Part shown: one piece after another, positions 16,543-24,095 of the stretch | Position numbering within the stretch: position 1 is the first letter of the stretch | Layout of the letters: every line of letters starts with the position of its first letter | Source: Aliiroseovarius sp. | GTDB taxonomy: Bacteria > Pseudomonadota > Alphaproteobacteria > Rhodobacterales > Rhodobacteraceae | Length of the DNA stretch: 64,000 bases | NCBI RefSeq assembly: GCF_030148435.1 | Contig: NZ_JASBTN010000040.1 | Span: 40,347-104,346 of the forward strand | Reading direction: 5' to 3' | Notes under the pieces: model-generated | Database searches by the model: none | What the model was told of the DNA's origin: nothing | Seen by the model: the letters and a program-made list of their open reading frames with translations, nothing else | Program-made: the position numbers and the translations under genes

Positions 16543-17445
16543 TCAGACAACCGCGATGATCAGTGCACCCAGCGCGACCACCGCGAAGAGCAGGGCCCAG
16601 GTGCGCCACAACGCAGACGCCGCGCGGTCGACATCTTCATGGGTCAGCATGCGTTGCCCGCCGATATTGACCCAGGGATACTGCCGAAGCTCGCCGTCAT
16701 AGGTGCGCGGGCCGGACAGGGCGACGCCCAGAACCTGCGCCATCGCGGCCTCGGGCCAGCCCGCGTTCGGGCTGCGGTGCCTGGGTGCGTCCGCCCGCAC
16801 CGCGCGCCAGGCGTCGGGGCGAAAATGGGCGGCCACGATCAGAACTGCGCTCAGCCGCGCGGGAATCCAGTTCAGCAGATCATCGAACCGAGCCGCCGCC
16901 TTGCCGAAGCGCTCGTATTTCGCCGTGCGGTAGCCGATCATGCTGTCCGCCGTGTTCGTCACCTTGTAGATCATGAGCCCCGGCAAGCCCCCGATCAGAA
17001 ACCAGAACACCGGCGCGATGACCCCGTCCGACAGGTTCTCGGCCGCGCTTTCGATCGCGCCGCGGGCCACTGCCGAACGGTCCATGCCTGCGGTATCACG
17101 TCCGACGATCATGGCCACGTTTCGCCGACCCTCGGCAAGCGAGAACCGCAGCCCCGTGGCCACTGCGCGCACGTGCTCGACCAGTCTTTTCTGCGCGATC
17201 AGAATCGCACCGATCAGGACCTCCGCCACCGGGCCAAATGCACTCAGCAACAGGCCCAGCATCCCCGCCGCAACGACCAGAACGGCAAGAACTGCGCCGC
17301 CTGCCAACAGGCTGCCATGGTTGAACCGTTTGTCGAGCCAGCCGATTGCCCGCCCCATCAGCACCGCCGGATGCGGCACCCGCCGCCAGATCCAGTCCGG
17401 TTCGCCCATGAGGGCATCAAGCAGCATCGCAATCACAATCGTCAC
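16543..17445 (-). CDS. cobD: Adenosylcobinamide-phosphate synthase CobD (CbiB)
   Basis: The 300-residue integral membrane protein attaches the aminopropanol (phosphate) arm to adenosylcobyric acid, late in adenosylcobalamin synthesis. Visible family segments are WRRVPHPAVLMGRAIGWLD, RDTAGMDRSAVARGAIESAAENLSDGVIAP, and GLMIYKVTNTADSMIGYRT. The start is GTG 17445, overlapping the TGA of cobC (GTGA). Together with cobC this is a dedicated side-chain module: CobC makes the aminopropanol phosphate and CobD uses it. Confidence 0.95.
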   Translation of the reverse strand: MTIVIAMLLDALMGEPDWIWRRVPHPAVLMGRAIGWLDKRFNHGSLLAGGAVLAVLVVAAGMLGLLLSAFGPVAEVLIGAILIAQKRLVEHVRAVATGLRFSLAEGRRNVAMIVGRDTAGMDRSAVARGAIESAAENLSDGVIAPVFWFLIGGLPGLMIYKVTNTADSMIGYRTAKYERFGKAAARFDDLLNWIPARLSAVLIVAAHFRPDAWRAVRADAPRHRSPNAGWPEAAMAQVLGVALSGPRTYDGELRQYPWVNIGGQRMLTHEDVDRAASALWRTWALLFAVVALGALIIAVV

Positions 17446-18368
17446 AGGGCACGCTCCAACTGATCCCAACCATTCGGTCCGGGCAGGCCCAGCCGTATCC
17501 AAGTTTTCGAGTAGGGAAAGACGCGGGTCAAGACATGGGCTCGGGCCAGGCGGCAAAACCAGGTTTCGGCACTGTCGACCTCATAGAGGCGAAAAAGCGT
17601 CGTGCCCCCCGCCAGCCGGGCCCCTCTCGCGGTGAGCAAGCCGTCCATGCGGGCCGTATCGCGGGTCAAACGGGCGCGGGTTGCTTCGGCCCAGGCCAGA
17701 TCCTCCAAGGCCCGCGCGCCGATCTCCAGCGCCGGACCGGAGACCTGCCAGGGCCCCAGCGCCTCGCGCAGCTTTTCGATCAGGGCCGGATTGCCGATGG
17801 CGAAGCCCAGCCGCAACCCTGCGAGACCCCAGAACTTGCCAAAACTCTTCAGGATTAGCGTGCCGGGCGCGGCGGCGCGGGCGATATGCGTGGCCTCGGG
17901 GGTCACGTCGCAGAAGCTCTCGTCGATCACCATCAAGGGAGCGTCCAGCCCCTCCTGCCACAGCCGCCCGTCCGGGTTGTTCGGGTGCACCAGCACGCGG
18001 GCCGTTCCACTGTCGCCGATCTGCCAGCCCGATCCGGTGAACGCGGCCGCATGTTCGTTATAGGTGGGCGCGGGAATGTCCACCACGCCGGGCGCGGCCA
18101 GCGTCGGCACACGGGCGATGATCGCCGAGGCGCCGGGCGCGGCCAGAACGGCCGCTTGGTCCGGGATCTTCCAGAAGTCGCGCGCCGCCTGTTCCAGCCG
18201 GTCGAAGGCGTTCCGGTCGGGAAGACGCGTCCAGGCTTCGGGCGCCGTTTCGCCGACCGGGTAGGGCAGGGGATTGATGCCGGTGGACAGGTCCAACCAG
18301 TCGTTTGCCCCCCCTCCGAACCGGGCTTTCGCGGCGTCCAGACCGCCGCCGTGATCGCGCTGTGCCAT
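17442..18368 (-). CDS. cobC: Threonine-phosphate decarboxylase CobC
   Basis: This PLP enzyme of the class I/II aminotransferase fold decarboxylates L-threonine phosphate to (R)-1-aminopropan-2-yl phosphate for the cobalamin nucleotide-loop arm. The 308-residue product shows WLDLSTGINPLPYP at the N-terminus, VHPNNPDGRLW, and the PLP-lysine segment LKSFGKFWGLAGLRLGF. The ATG at 18368 (MAQRDHGGGLDAA) matches the family; the 80-codon extension in the track is not real. It is the upstream member of the cobC-cobD operon. A long leader of about 400 bases precedes it (see the next entry). Confidence 0.92.
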   Translation of the reverse strand: MAQRDHGGGLDAAKARFGGGANDWLDLSTGINPLPYPVGETAPEAWTRLPDRNAFDRLEQAARDFWKIPDQAAVLAAPGASAIIARVPTLAAPGVVDIPAPTYNEHAAAFTGSGWQIGDSGTARVLVHPNNPDGRLWQEGLDAPLMVIDESFCDVTPEATHIARAAAPGTLILKSFGKFWGLAGLRLGFAIGNPALIEKLREALGPWQVSGPALEIGARALEDLAWAEATRARLTRDTARMDGLLTARGARLAGGTTLFRLYEVDSAETWFCRLARAHVLTRVFPYSKTWIRLGLPGPNGWDQLERAL

Positions 18369-18769
18369 CCTGTGCTTCCCCCTTATTCCCCGGGCGATTC
18401 TATCGGCCGATTCCCCGGTCCAACCGCTGGCGGAAGTGTTCCGAGGGAACACTTCCCGGTTGAAATTAACCTTTGTTAACGGCAATTGCCCCCCGATACG
18501 CGGGAAGAACAACCTTTGGTCAGGAACCGCAGGTCCCCCGGGGCGAATTTTGCAAGTTGCGACAGGCTTCCTGACGCTATCGACAGGCCCGCCGGGCCAG
18601 ATCGCCAATTCCCGCCCCGGGTTTCAACCCGAATTGCAACGCTTTGTCCATTCCTTTCGCCCTGCCTGACACGCTATGGGCGAGGCCACCCGGGTTTAAC
18701 CAGTTGGAAGGAAACAAATGGAATTTCCGGCGGATTTATGCGACAGTTTAATGAAATGGAGAGGTGGCA
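18369..18769. other. 401-base gap between cobC and the receiver-like gene
   Basis: No convincing gene is seen in either strand. The gap holds the divergent promoters, a perfect 11-bp hairpin at 18432-18456, a TTAAC-cttt-GTTAA repeat at about 18466-18479, the palindrome GGCAATTGCC at 18481, and on the minus strand CAGGAAGCCTG at 18563-18573. The last sequence faintly recalls the 3' box of cobalamin riboswitches, which would suit the leader of cobC. The rest of the riboswitch consensus is not clear by eye. Confidence 0.5.
18432..18456. repeat. Perfect inverted repeat (11-bp arms, 3-nt loop)
   Basis: GGAAGTGTTCC-GAG-GGAACACTTCC lies 64 to 88 bases upstream of cobC. There is no T-run on either side, so a plain intrinsic terminator is unlikely. 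It could be an operator or an RNA hairpin in the cobC leader. Confidence 0.7.
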
Positions 18770-19147
18770 ATGCGCGTTCTGATTGTTGAAAGCAATCAAG
18801 ACCTTGGCGGGATCTGGAAACAGCATCTCGAACGTCAGGACGCAGAAGTGCGGCTGATGGATGGCGAGGAAAGCGCGGTCCGCTACCTGACCGAAAGCGC
18901 CGTCGACGTGATTGTGCTGAACCTTGATCTGGCCCGGGGCGGCGCGCTGACCGTGGCCGATTTCGCCGCCTACCGCCACCCTGACGCCAAGGTGATCTTC
19001 GTGACCGCTTCCAGCTTCTTCTCGGACGGCTCGATCTTTGCGCATTCTGCAAACGCCTGTGCCTGTCTCTCGGCGCAAACGGCGCCGGAAGATCTGGCAA
19101 CCCTGGTGAGCTACCACGGCCAGGCCGGCACCGCTGCGGCCGAATAG
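18770..19147 (+). CDS. Degenerate (pseudo-)receiver domain protein
   Basis: The 125-residue product is a stand-alone CheY-like fold: MRVLIVESNQDLGGIWKQHLE, VDVIVLNLDLARGG, and AKVIFVTASS. Key receiver residues are changed. The acidic pair is Glu7-Ser8, the phospho-acceptor position is Asn51 where Asp is expected, and the conserved Lys after the fifth strand is absent. It is therefore unlikely to be phosphorylated and may signal by binding alone. ATG 18770 follows GGAGAGG at good spacing and is preferred to GTG 18764. No kinase is adjacent. Confidence 0.75.
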   Translation: MRVLIVESNQDLGGIWKQHLERQDAEVRLMDGEESAVRYLTESAVDVIVLNLDLARGGALTVADFAAYRHPDAKVIFVTASSFFSDGSIFAHSANACACLSAQTAPEDLATLVSYHGQAGTAAAE

Positions 19148-19234
19148 GCCCCTGTTTCCGGTAGTGGATTCCGCATCGGCTGCTCTGCTTCTTTTCACAT
19201 TCCCCTTGGTCAAATCCCGCGCTAGGGTCGCGCC

Positions 19235-19879
19235 ATGACACAGACGAATTCCAGGGCCCTTCCCAGACCCGAGGCGGTGATCTTCGACATCGGCAACGTG
19301 CTGATCACCTGGCAGCCCGAGCAACATTACGACCGCTGGATCGGCGAGGAACGCCGCCGCGAAATGTTCGCGACCGTGGACCTGCATCACATGAACGAGC
19401 TGGTCGACCGCGGTGGAGATTTTCGCGAGACGATCTATGGCACCGCCGCCGAGTATCCGGAATTCGAACAGGAAATCCGCTGGTGGCATGACCGCTGGCT
19501 GGACCTGGCCACACCGGTAATCGACCTGTCCGTTCGCACGCTGCGGGTGCTCAGGTCCAAGGGCGTGCCGGTCTTTGTACTGTCGAATTTCGGCATCGGC
19601 TCCTTTGCGCTCTCCGAGAGCCGCGAGGACTTTCTGAGCGAATTCGACCGTCGGTACATCTCGGGCCATATGGGGTGCACCAAACCCTCGGCCCGCATCT
19701 ATGAAATGGTCGAACGAGACTGCGGCGTCGCACCTGAGCGCCTGCTGTTTGTCGACGACCGCGCCGAAAACATCGCCGCGGCCGAGGCGCGCGGCTGGCA
19801 GGGGCATATCTTTACCTCGCCCGAGGGCTGGGTGGCGCGCCTGATCATCGCCGGATTGCTGGAGGAGGGCGAGCCGTGA
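19235..19879 (+). CDS. HAD-superfamily hydrolase (HAD-IA, YihX-like)
   Basis: The 214-residue product shows the four HAD motifs: VIFDIGNVL (nucleophile Asp in motif I), VFVLSNFG (motif II), the KPSARIYEMV lysine (motif III), and LLFVDDRAENI (motif IV). The alpha-helical cap contains the YDRWIGEERRREMF segment. Such enzymes are small-molecule phosphatases or dehalogenases; the substrate is unknown. It is the first of four genes joined by 4-nt or shorter overlaps (19235-22516), which suggests a shared pathway. Confidence 0.85.
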   Translation: MTQTNSRALPRPEAVIFDIGNVLITWQPEQHYDRWIGEERRREMFATVDLHHMNELVDRGGDFRETIYGTAAEYPEFEQEIRWWHDRWLDLATPVIDLSVRTLRVLRSKGVPVFVLSNFGIGSFALSESREDFLSEFDRRYISGHMGCTKPSARIYEMVERDCGVAPERLLFVDDRAENIAAAEARGWQGHIFTSPEGWVARLIIAGLLEEGEP

Positions 19880-20790
19880 GCATCGAAATCGTACCGTTCG
19901 AAGCCGAAGAACACCTGAACTGGTCCACCCTGGGCGACGCCTTTCTGGCCGGACACAAGCTGCCCAGGGCCGAGGTCGGCGATACATTCCTGTATCGTGG
20001 TGAGGACACGATGCTGTCCCGTGCGGCCTGGATCGACGGGCTTGGGTCGGCGGTAAAGACCGCCAATATCGTTCCGGGCAATGTGGCGCGGGGCCTGGGG
20101 TCCATCCAGGGGGCGGTGAACCTTTACAATGATGTGACCGGCGAACTGGAGGCGCTGGTCGATTTCCTGCTTGTGACCAAGTGGAAAACCGCCGGTGACA
20201 GTGTTCTGGGGGCCCGCCTGCTGGCCCGCCCCGACAGCGAGGTTATCCTGATCGTCGGCGCGGGCACCGTCGCGCGCGCATTGCGCGAGGCTTATGGTGC
20301 GACCTTCCCCGCTGCCCGCTTCCTGATCTGGAACCGCAGCCCCGCCGGGGCCGAGGCGATAGCGGCCGACTTCCCCGATACCGAGGTCGCACCCGATCTG
20401 GAGGCCGCCGTGCGCGTGGCTGACATCGTGACCTCCGCCACCATGACCACCGAACCGATCCTCAAGGGTGAGTGGCTGCGCCCCGGCCAGCACCTCGACC
20501 TGATCGGCGCCTACCGCCCGGACATGCGCGAGGCCGATGACGACGTCCTGAAACGGGCCCGCCTGTTCATGGACAGCCGCGACACGGTGCTTGACCATAT
20601 CGGTGAATTCAAGGACCCGCTGGCGCGCGGGATCATTACCCGCGATGATGTGGCAGGCGATTACTATGACGTGGTGAGCGGAGCTTTTTCTCGCAACCCC
20701 GAGGACATTACGCTGTTCAAGAACGGCGGCGGGGCCCACCTGGACCTGATGACCAGCACCTATATCCTGCAAGCGTGGAGAATGAGATGA
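19876..20790 (+). CDS. Ornithine cyclodeaminase/mu-crystallin family protein
   Basis: The 304-residue product has the OCD/mu-crystallin layout: an N-terminal dimerisation part, a Rossmann NAD(P) domain (VILIVGAGTVARALREAYGATFPAARFLIWNRSP), and a late DLIGAYRPDMREADD segment typical of the family. Members catalyse ornithine cyclodeamination, reduce ketimines, or act as alanine or other amino-acid dehydrogenases. The substrate cannot be chosen from sequence alone. GTG 19876 overlaps the TGA of the HAD gene. The stop overlaps the ATG of the dioxygenase. Confidence 0.85.
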   Translation: MSIEIVPFEAEEHLNWSTLGDAFLAGHKLPRAEVGDTFLYRGEDTMLSRAAWIDGLGSAVKTANIVPGNVARGLGSIQGAVNLYNDVTGELEALVDFLLVTKWKTAGDSVLGARLLARPDSEVILIVGAGTVARALREAYGATFPAARFLIWNRSPAGAEAIAADFPDTEVAPDLEAAVRVADIVTSATMTTEPILKGEWLRPGQHLDLIGAYRPDMREADDDVLKRARLFMDSRDTVLDHIGEFKDPLARGIITRDDVAGDYYDVVSGAFSRNPEDITLFKNGGGAHLDLMTSTYILQAWRMR

Positions 20791-21587
20791 GCGCCCCCAG
20801 GATTACAGATCGGATGATCGAGGACTTCCAGCGCGACGGCGTTGTGATGATCCCCGGCGCGCTGACCGATTGGGTCGAGGTGATGCGCGCGGGTGTCGAG
20901 CGCAACTTGGCCTCGCCGGGAGAATATGCGTCGGAAAACGCAGTGACCGAAGGGCGCTTCTTTGACGACTATGTCAACTGGACCCGGATTCCTGAATACG
21001 AGCACCTGATCCGCGAAAGCCCGGCCGGTGAGATCGCCGCGCGGCTCATGCGCAGCGCGCGCGCGCAGTTTTTCCATGACCACGTGCTGGTGAAGGAGCC
21101 GGGCACGCCGAAACCCACGCCCTGGCATCAGGACGGGCCCTATTATTTCGTCGAGGGCGAGCAGACCGCAAGCTTCTGGATCCCGCTCGATCCGGTTGGC
21201 GAGAATTCGCTGCGCTTCATTGCCGGAAGTCACAAATGGGAGCGCATGGTGCGCCCGGTCAGCTGGGCGGATGACAGTGACTTCTATGACGCCGGGCAGG
21301 ACTGGATTGCGGTGCCGGACCCGGATGCCAACCCCGGTGACATGACGGTGCTGGAATGGCCGATGGAGCCGGGTGACGTGGTGGTTTTCGACTATCGCAC
21401 CGTGCATGGCGCGCGTGGCAACTTTGCCGATACCCGCCGCCGGGCACTGTCTCTGCGCTGGATGGGCGACGACGCGCGATACATCGAGCGCCCCGGCCGC
21501 ACATCGCCGCCCTTCCCGGGCCACGGGATGGAGACCGGCCAGCGCCTGCGCGAGGACTGGTTCCCGGTGCTGTGGAGAGCGGCTTGA
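20787..21587 (+). CDS. Phytanoyl-CoA dioxygenase (PhyH) family protein
   Basis: The 266-residue Fe(II)/2-oxoglutarate-dependent oxygenase fold shows the iron-binding facial triad: WHQDGPYYF (HxD) and the distal VHGAR histidine, with an Arg in RRALSLRW likely to bind 2-oxoglutarate. Bacterial PhyH proteins hydroxylate varied small molecules, including amino acids and ectoine, so the name does not fix the substrate. ATG 20787 overlaps the preceding TGA (ATGA); the four-codon longer start at 20775 is less likely. It is the third gene of the HAD-OCD-PhyH-hydrolase operon. Confidence 0.85.
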   Translation: MSAPRITDRMIEDFQRDGVVMIPGALTDWVEVMRAGVERNLASPGEYASENAVTEGRFFDDYVNWTRIPEYEHLIRESPAGEIAARLMRSARAQFFHDHVLVKEPGTPKPTPWHQDGPYYFVEGEQTASFWIPLDPVGENSLRFIAGSHKWERMVRPVSWADDSDFYDAGQDWIAVPDPDANPGDMTVLEWPMEPGDVVVFDYRTVHGARGNFADTRRRALSLRWMGDDARYIERPGRTSPPFPGHGMETGQRLREDWFPVLWRAA

Positions 21588-22516
21588 TCGGCTATGTTTT
21601 CCTTCTCCTCCTGGCGCTGCTTATCGCCGCTCCCTGGCTGATCGAGCGCACCCGCCGCCCGATGGACGCGGCCGCGCGCCGCGATGCGCCGGGTGAGTTC
21701 GTGACCCTGTCGCGCGGCGTGACCCATTACCAGTGGCACGGCCATGTCGACGGGCCGGTGATCGTGATGGTGCATGGGCTGAGTTCGGCCAGCTGGGTGT
21801 TTTCCGGCCTCTTTCACGGGCTCGGCCTGATGGGATTTCGCATCCTGACCTATGACCTCTACGGGCGGGGATACTCCGACCGTCCCGCCGGGATACAGGA
21901 CAGGGATTTCTTCCTCGGGCAGCTCGAGGAGCTGCTGGCGGCTCTTGGCATTCCCGAGGACAGGGAGATTTGCCTGTTCGGCTATTCCATGGGCGGGTCG
22001 ATTTCGACCTGTTTTGCCGCGAAACACCCCGAGCGGGTGGACCGGCTGTTTCTGCTGGCCCCGGCCGGAATGGATTACACGCCCCATCCGCTGCTGAAGC
22101 AGGCGCGCATCTCAGGGCGGTTCGGCACCTGGCTGTGGATGTGCTTTGGCGGGCTGCTTCTGAAGCGTGGCGCGCGGGCGGATGCGGATGGGGCGACGGT
22201 AATCCCCGACCTGCCCGACCGAATTGCAGCCGACCTTCGTACCAGGGGCTACCTGCGGTCGATCCTGTCCAGCGAGCGCCATATGTTGTGCGAAGAATTG
22301 GAGGCGGAACACCGCGAGCTGTCCAGGATGTATGTGGCCGTTGTCTCGATCTGGGGCGCCGAGGATGACGTGATCCCCGCCAGCGCCATCGGCAAGCTGA
22401 CCGTGTGGAATCGCGACGCCTGGAAGCTGGAAGTGCCCGGCGCGGGCCACGGCATTGGCTACACGCACCCGCAGGAGATCATTGCCGCCGTACAGGAAAA
22501 CCTGCGCGAGGTTTGA
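21584..22516 (+). CDS. Alpha/beta hydrolase with N-terminal membrane anchor
   Basis: The 310-residue product begins with a hydrophobic segment (IGYVFLLLLALLIAAPWLI) and continues as an alpha/beta hydrolase. It has the oxyanion-hole VHGLSSASW, nucleophile elbow GYSMGG (Ser), and a late Asp and GAGHGIGY histidine. The N-terminal segment suggests attachment to the inner membrane. Two starts compete: TTG 21584, overlapping the upstream TGA with GGAG about 8 nt before it, and GTG 21572. The TTG fits the overlap pattern of the operon. The substrate is unknown. Confidence 0.8.
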   Translation: MIGYVFLLLLALLIAAPWLIERTRRPMDAAARRDAPGEFVTLSRGVTHYQWHGHVDGPVIVMVHGLSSASWVFSGLFHGLGLMGFRILTYDLYGRGYSDRPAGIQDRDFFLGQLEELLAALGIPEDREICLFGYSMGGSISTCFAAKHPERVDRLFLLAPAGMDYTPHPLLKQARISGRFGTWLWMCFGGLLLKRGARADADGATVIPDLPDRIAADLRTRGYLRSILSSERHMLCEELEAEHRELSRMYVAVVSIWGAEDDVIPASAIGKLTVWNRDAWKLEVPGAGHGIGYTHPQEIIAAVQENLREV

Positions 22517-22587
22517 GGGCGCGCTCCTGCCCCCTTCCCGCGCCTTCGGCTTGTCAGGGGTTGGGCGTGGCTCACTTCGTGAGCCTG

Positions 22588-22646
22588 GAGGGGCGCTGCC
22601 CCTCGGCCTGGCGGCCTCACCCCGGGATATTTTCAGCAAGGAAAAG
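22588..22646 (+). repeat. Intergenic hairpin repeat, copy C
   Basis: GAGGGGC-GCT-GCCCCTC is followed after a short variable stretch by cccgggatattttcagcaaggaaaaga. A second perfect hairpin (GGCTCAC-TTC-GTGAGCC, 22569-22585) directly precedes it. It lies between the convergent hydrolase and 108-residue genes. Confidence 0.75.
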
Positions 22647-22679
22647 AGGGAATGGCGCGGGGTGCGCTGGCCTGTGTGT

Positions 22680-23006
22680 TCAAACCCGTGCCTTCTCCAG
22701 CACCTCCATTTCAACCACGCGGCGCACAAACGGGGCCATGCCCGGCGCACCCGAGGCACGGTCCTTGAGGTGAATGCAGACATCCGGGCGGCGCGCGGCT
22801 ATGACGCCGATCAGATCGCCGCGGATGGTATCGTCCAGCCCGGCGCCGATCACCACCGCGCTGATGCCGGGTTCGGCCTCGAGCTGACGGATCACTTCCT
22901 CGCGGTCGTGGGCGCCGAGCCACTGGATCGGCAGATCCTCGAGCTGGCGCGCCACGTTGCTGATCACGTCCGGCAGGCGCCCGACCAACAGAACAACCGG
23001 TTTCAT
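22680..23006 (-). CDS. Hypothetical protein, possible small Rossmann/receiver-like fold
   Basis: This 108-residue protein is not recognised. It starts KPVVLLVGRLPDVI and has ISAVVIGAGLDDTIRGDLIGVIAARRPDVCIHLKD, an alternating beta/alpha pattern like a receiver or nucleotide-binding fold, but without a phospho-acceptor motif. GGAGG lies 7 nt before ATG 23006, a strong start. It is downstream of the YbaK-like gene on the same strand with a 57-base gap, so the two may share a transcript. Confidence 0.65.
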   Translation of the reverse strand: MKPVVLLVGRLPDVISNVARQLEDLPIQWLGAHDREEVIRQLEAEPGISAVVIGAGLDDTIRGDLIGVIAARRPDVCIHLKDRASGAPGMAPFVRRVVEMEVLEKARV

Positions 23007-23063
23007 TCATATTCCTCCTTCTGGGTTGCCCCGCCGGCAGTCAGGCGGCCGGCGGGGAAAGTG

Positions 23064-23534
23064 TCAGTGCATGCAGCAGAACGAGCCGTGTTTGGCCCGT
23101 TTCATCAAGCGGTCGAAGTCGCGCCCCCGCATCTCGACAAGGGTGCGGTGGTCGCCGCCTTCGAACCAGACTTTGTCGAGCCCGGTAAGGCTGTCATCGA
23201 CCACAGTCGGCACGTCATAGGCCTCGCCGACAGGCGGGGCTGCGCCAAGGTCGCAATCGTCGAAGAGCTCGCGTACTTCCTCTTCTCCGGCGAGTCCCAG
23301 GCGGCGGTGCATCATGTTCTGCAGCGCGTGCAGGTCGACCTGGTGGTTGCTGGGCACGACCGCCAGCATCGGGCCTTCCTCCATGTGGATCAGGACCGAT
23401 TTCGCCAGGTGATCGCCCGGGATATGGGCGGCCTCGGCGCATTCGGCGGTGGTGACGCTGAACGGGTGTTTGAGCGTCGAGTAGGGGATCTCGCGGGCGC
23501 TCAGGTGGTTTTCAAGGCGTGCGGATAAAGCCAT
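23064..23534 (-). CDS. YbaK/EbsC-family aminoacyl-tRNA deacylase-like protein
   Basis: The 156-residue product is a single YbaK/ProRS-editing-like domain: YSTLKHPFSVTTAECAEAAHIPGDHLAKSVLIH, including the conserved lysine of the editing pocket, then VPSNHQVDL and the GEAYDVPTVVDDSL region. Such proteins hydrolyse mischarged aminoacyl-tRNA. Unusually it ends SFCCMH, a short Cys/Met/His tail that could bind metal. The start at 23534 (MALSARLENHL) is chosen over the 26-codon extension. The target tRNA is not predictable. Confidence 0.8.
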   Translation of the reverse strand: MALSARLENHLSAREIPYSTLKHPFSVTTAECAEAAHIPGDHLAKSVLIHMEEGPMLAVVPSNHQVDLHALQNMMHRRLGLAGEEEVRELFDDCDLGAAPPVGEAYDVPTVVDDSLTGLDKVWFEGGDHRTLVEMRGRDFDRLMKRAKHGSFCCMH

Positions 23535-23708
23535 GGTGTCCTCCGTATTCGCGAAGGCGCCCAAGGTGTGTCCAGTGTCTGGCCTCTGTCTGTGCTGCGT
23601 CGATCCTGTCACCGGGCGCCCGGGGCGCCGTCAGTGCTGTGCCTCCAGTGTGCCCCATATGGGGTGAGTCGGGCAAATTGGGGGGAATTGCCCCCCTTAA
23701 AACAACAA

Positions 23709-23733
23709 ACCCCCGAGGCGGGGCCGCGGGGGT
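23709..23733 (-). terminator. Intrinsic terminator of rpsU
   Basis: On the minus strand ACCCCCG and CGGGGGT flank an 11-nt loop and are followed by TTTGTTGTTTT. It lies about 45 bases after the rpsU stop. Further hairpins (GGGGGG-aattg-CCCCCC at 23680-23696; CCCCATATGGGG at 23653-23664) lie beyond it, in the leader of the YbaK-like gene. Confidence 0.75.
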
Positions 23734-23778
23734 CGTCGTGGCGTTCGGGGTGAACCCCTCTGCCGGATGCGTCAGACC

Positions 23779-23985
23779 TCAGAGGAGGCCTTCACGCTGC
23801 GCTTTCTTCCGAGCCAGCTTGCGCTGACGGCGAATGGCTTCCGCCTTTTCGCGCGCTTTCTTCTCGGAGGGCTTCTCGAAATGCTGCCGAAGCTTCATCT
23901 CGCGGAAGACACCTTCACGCTGAAGTTTCTTCTTCAGCGCACGAAGCGCCTGGTCTACGTTGTTATCGCGAACCGAAACCTGCAT
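23779..23985 (-). CDS. rpsU: 30S ribosomal protein S21
   Basis: This 68-residue, highly basic protein ([34 protein letters not shown]) is S21 of the small ribosomal subunit, which sits near the anti-Shine-Dalgarno region of 16S rRNA. The C-terminal half is Lys/Arg rich ([22 protein letters not shown]), as usual. It is monocistronic, divergent from the COQ9-family gene, and followed by a GC-rich terminator. Confidence 0.97.
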   Translation of the reverse strand: MQVSVRDNNVDQALRALKKKLQREGVFREMKLRQHFEKPSEKKAREKAEAIRRQRKLARKKAQREGLL

Positions 23986-24095
23986 GTGGTTGTCACCACC
24001 TTTCTAAGTTGGAGTTTGCAGAATTGCAGGAGCGCCTCCCTTAGCAGGCCTTTGTCCGCTTGTCCAGCTTTGCGCCCTGTGCGACAGTCGCCCCC

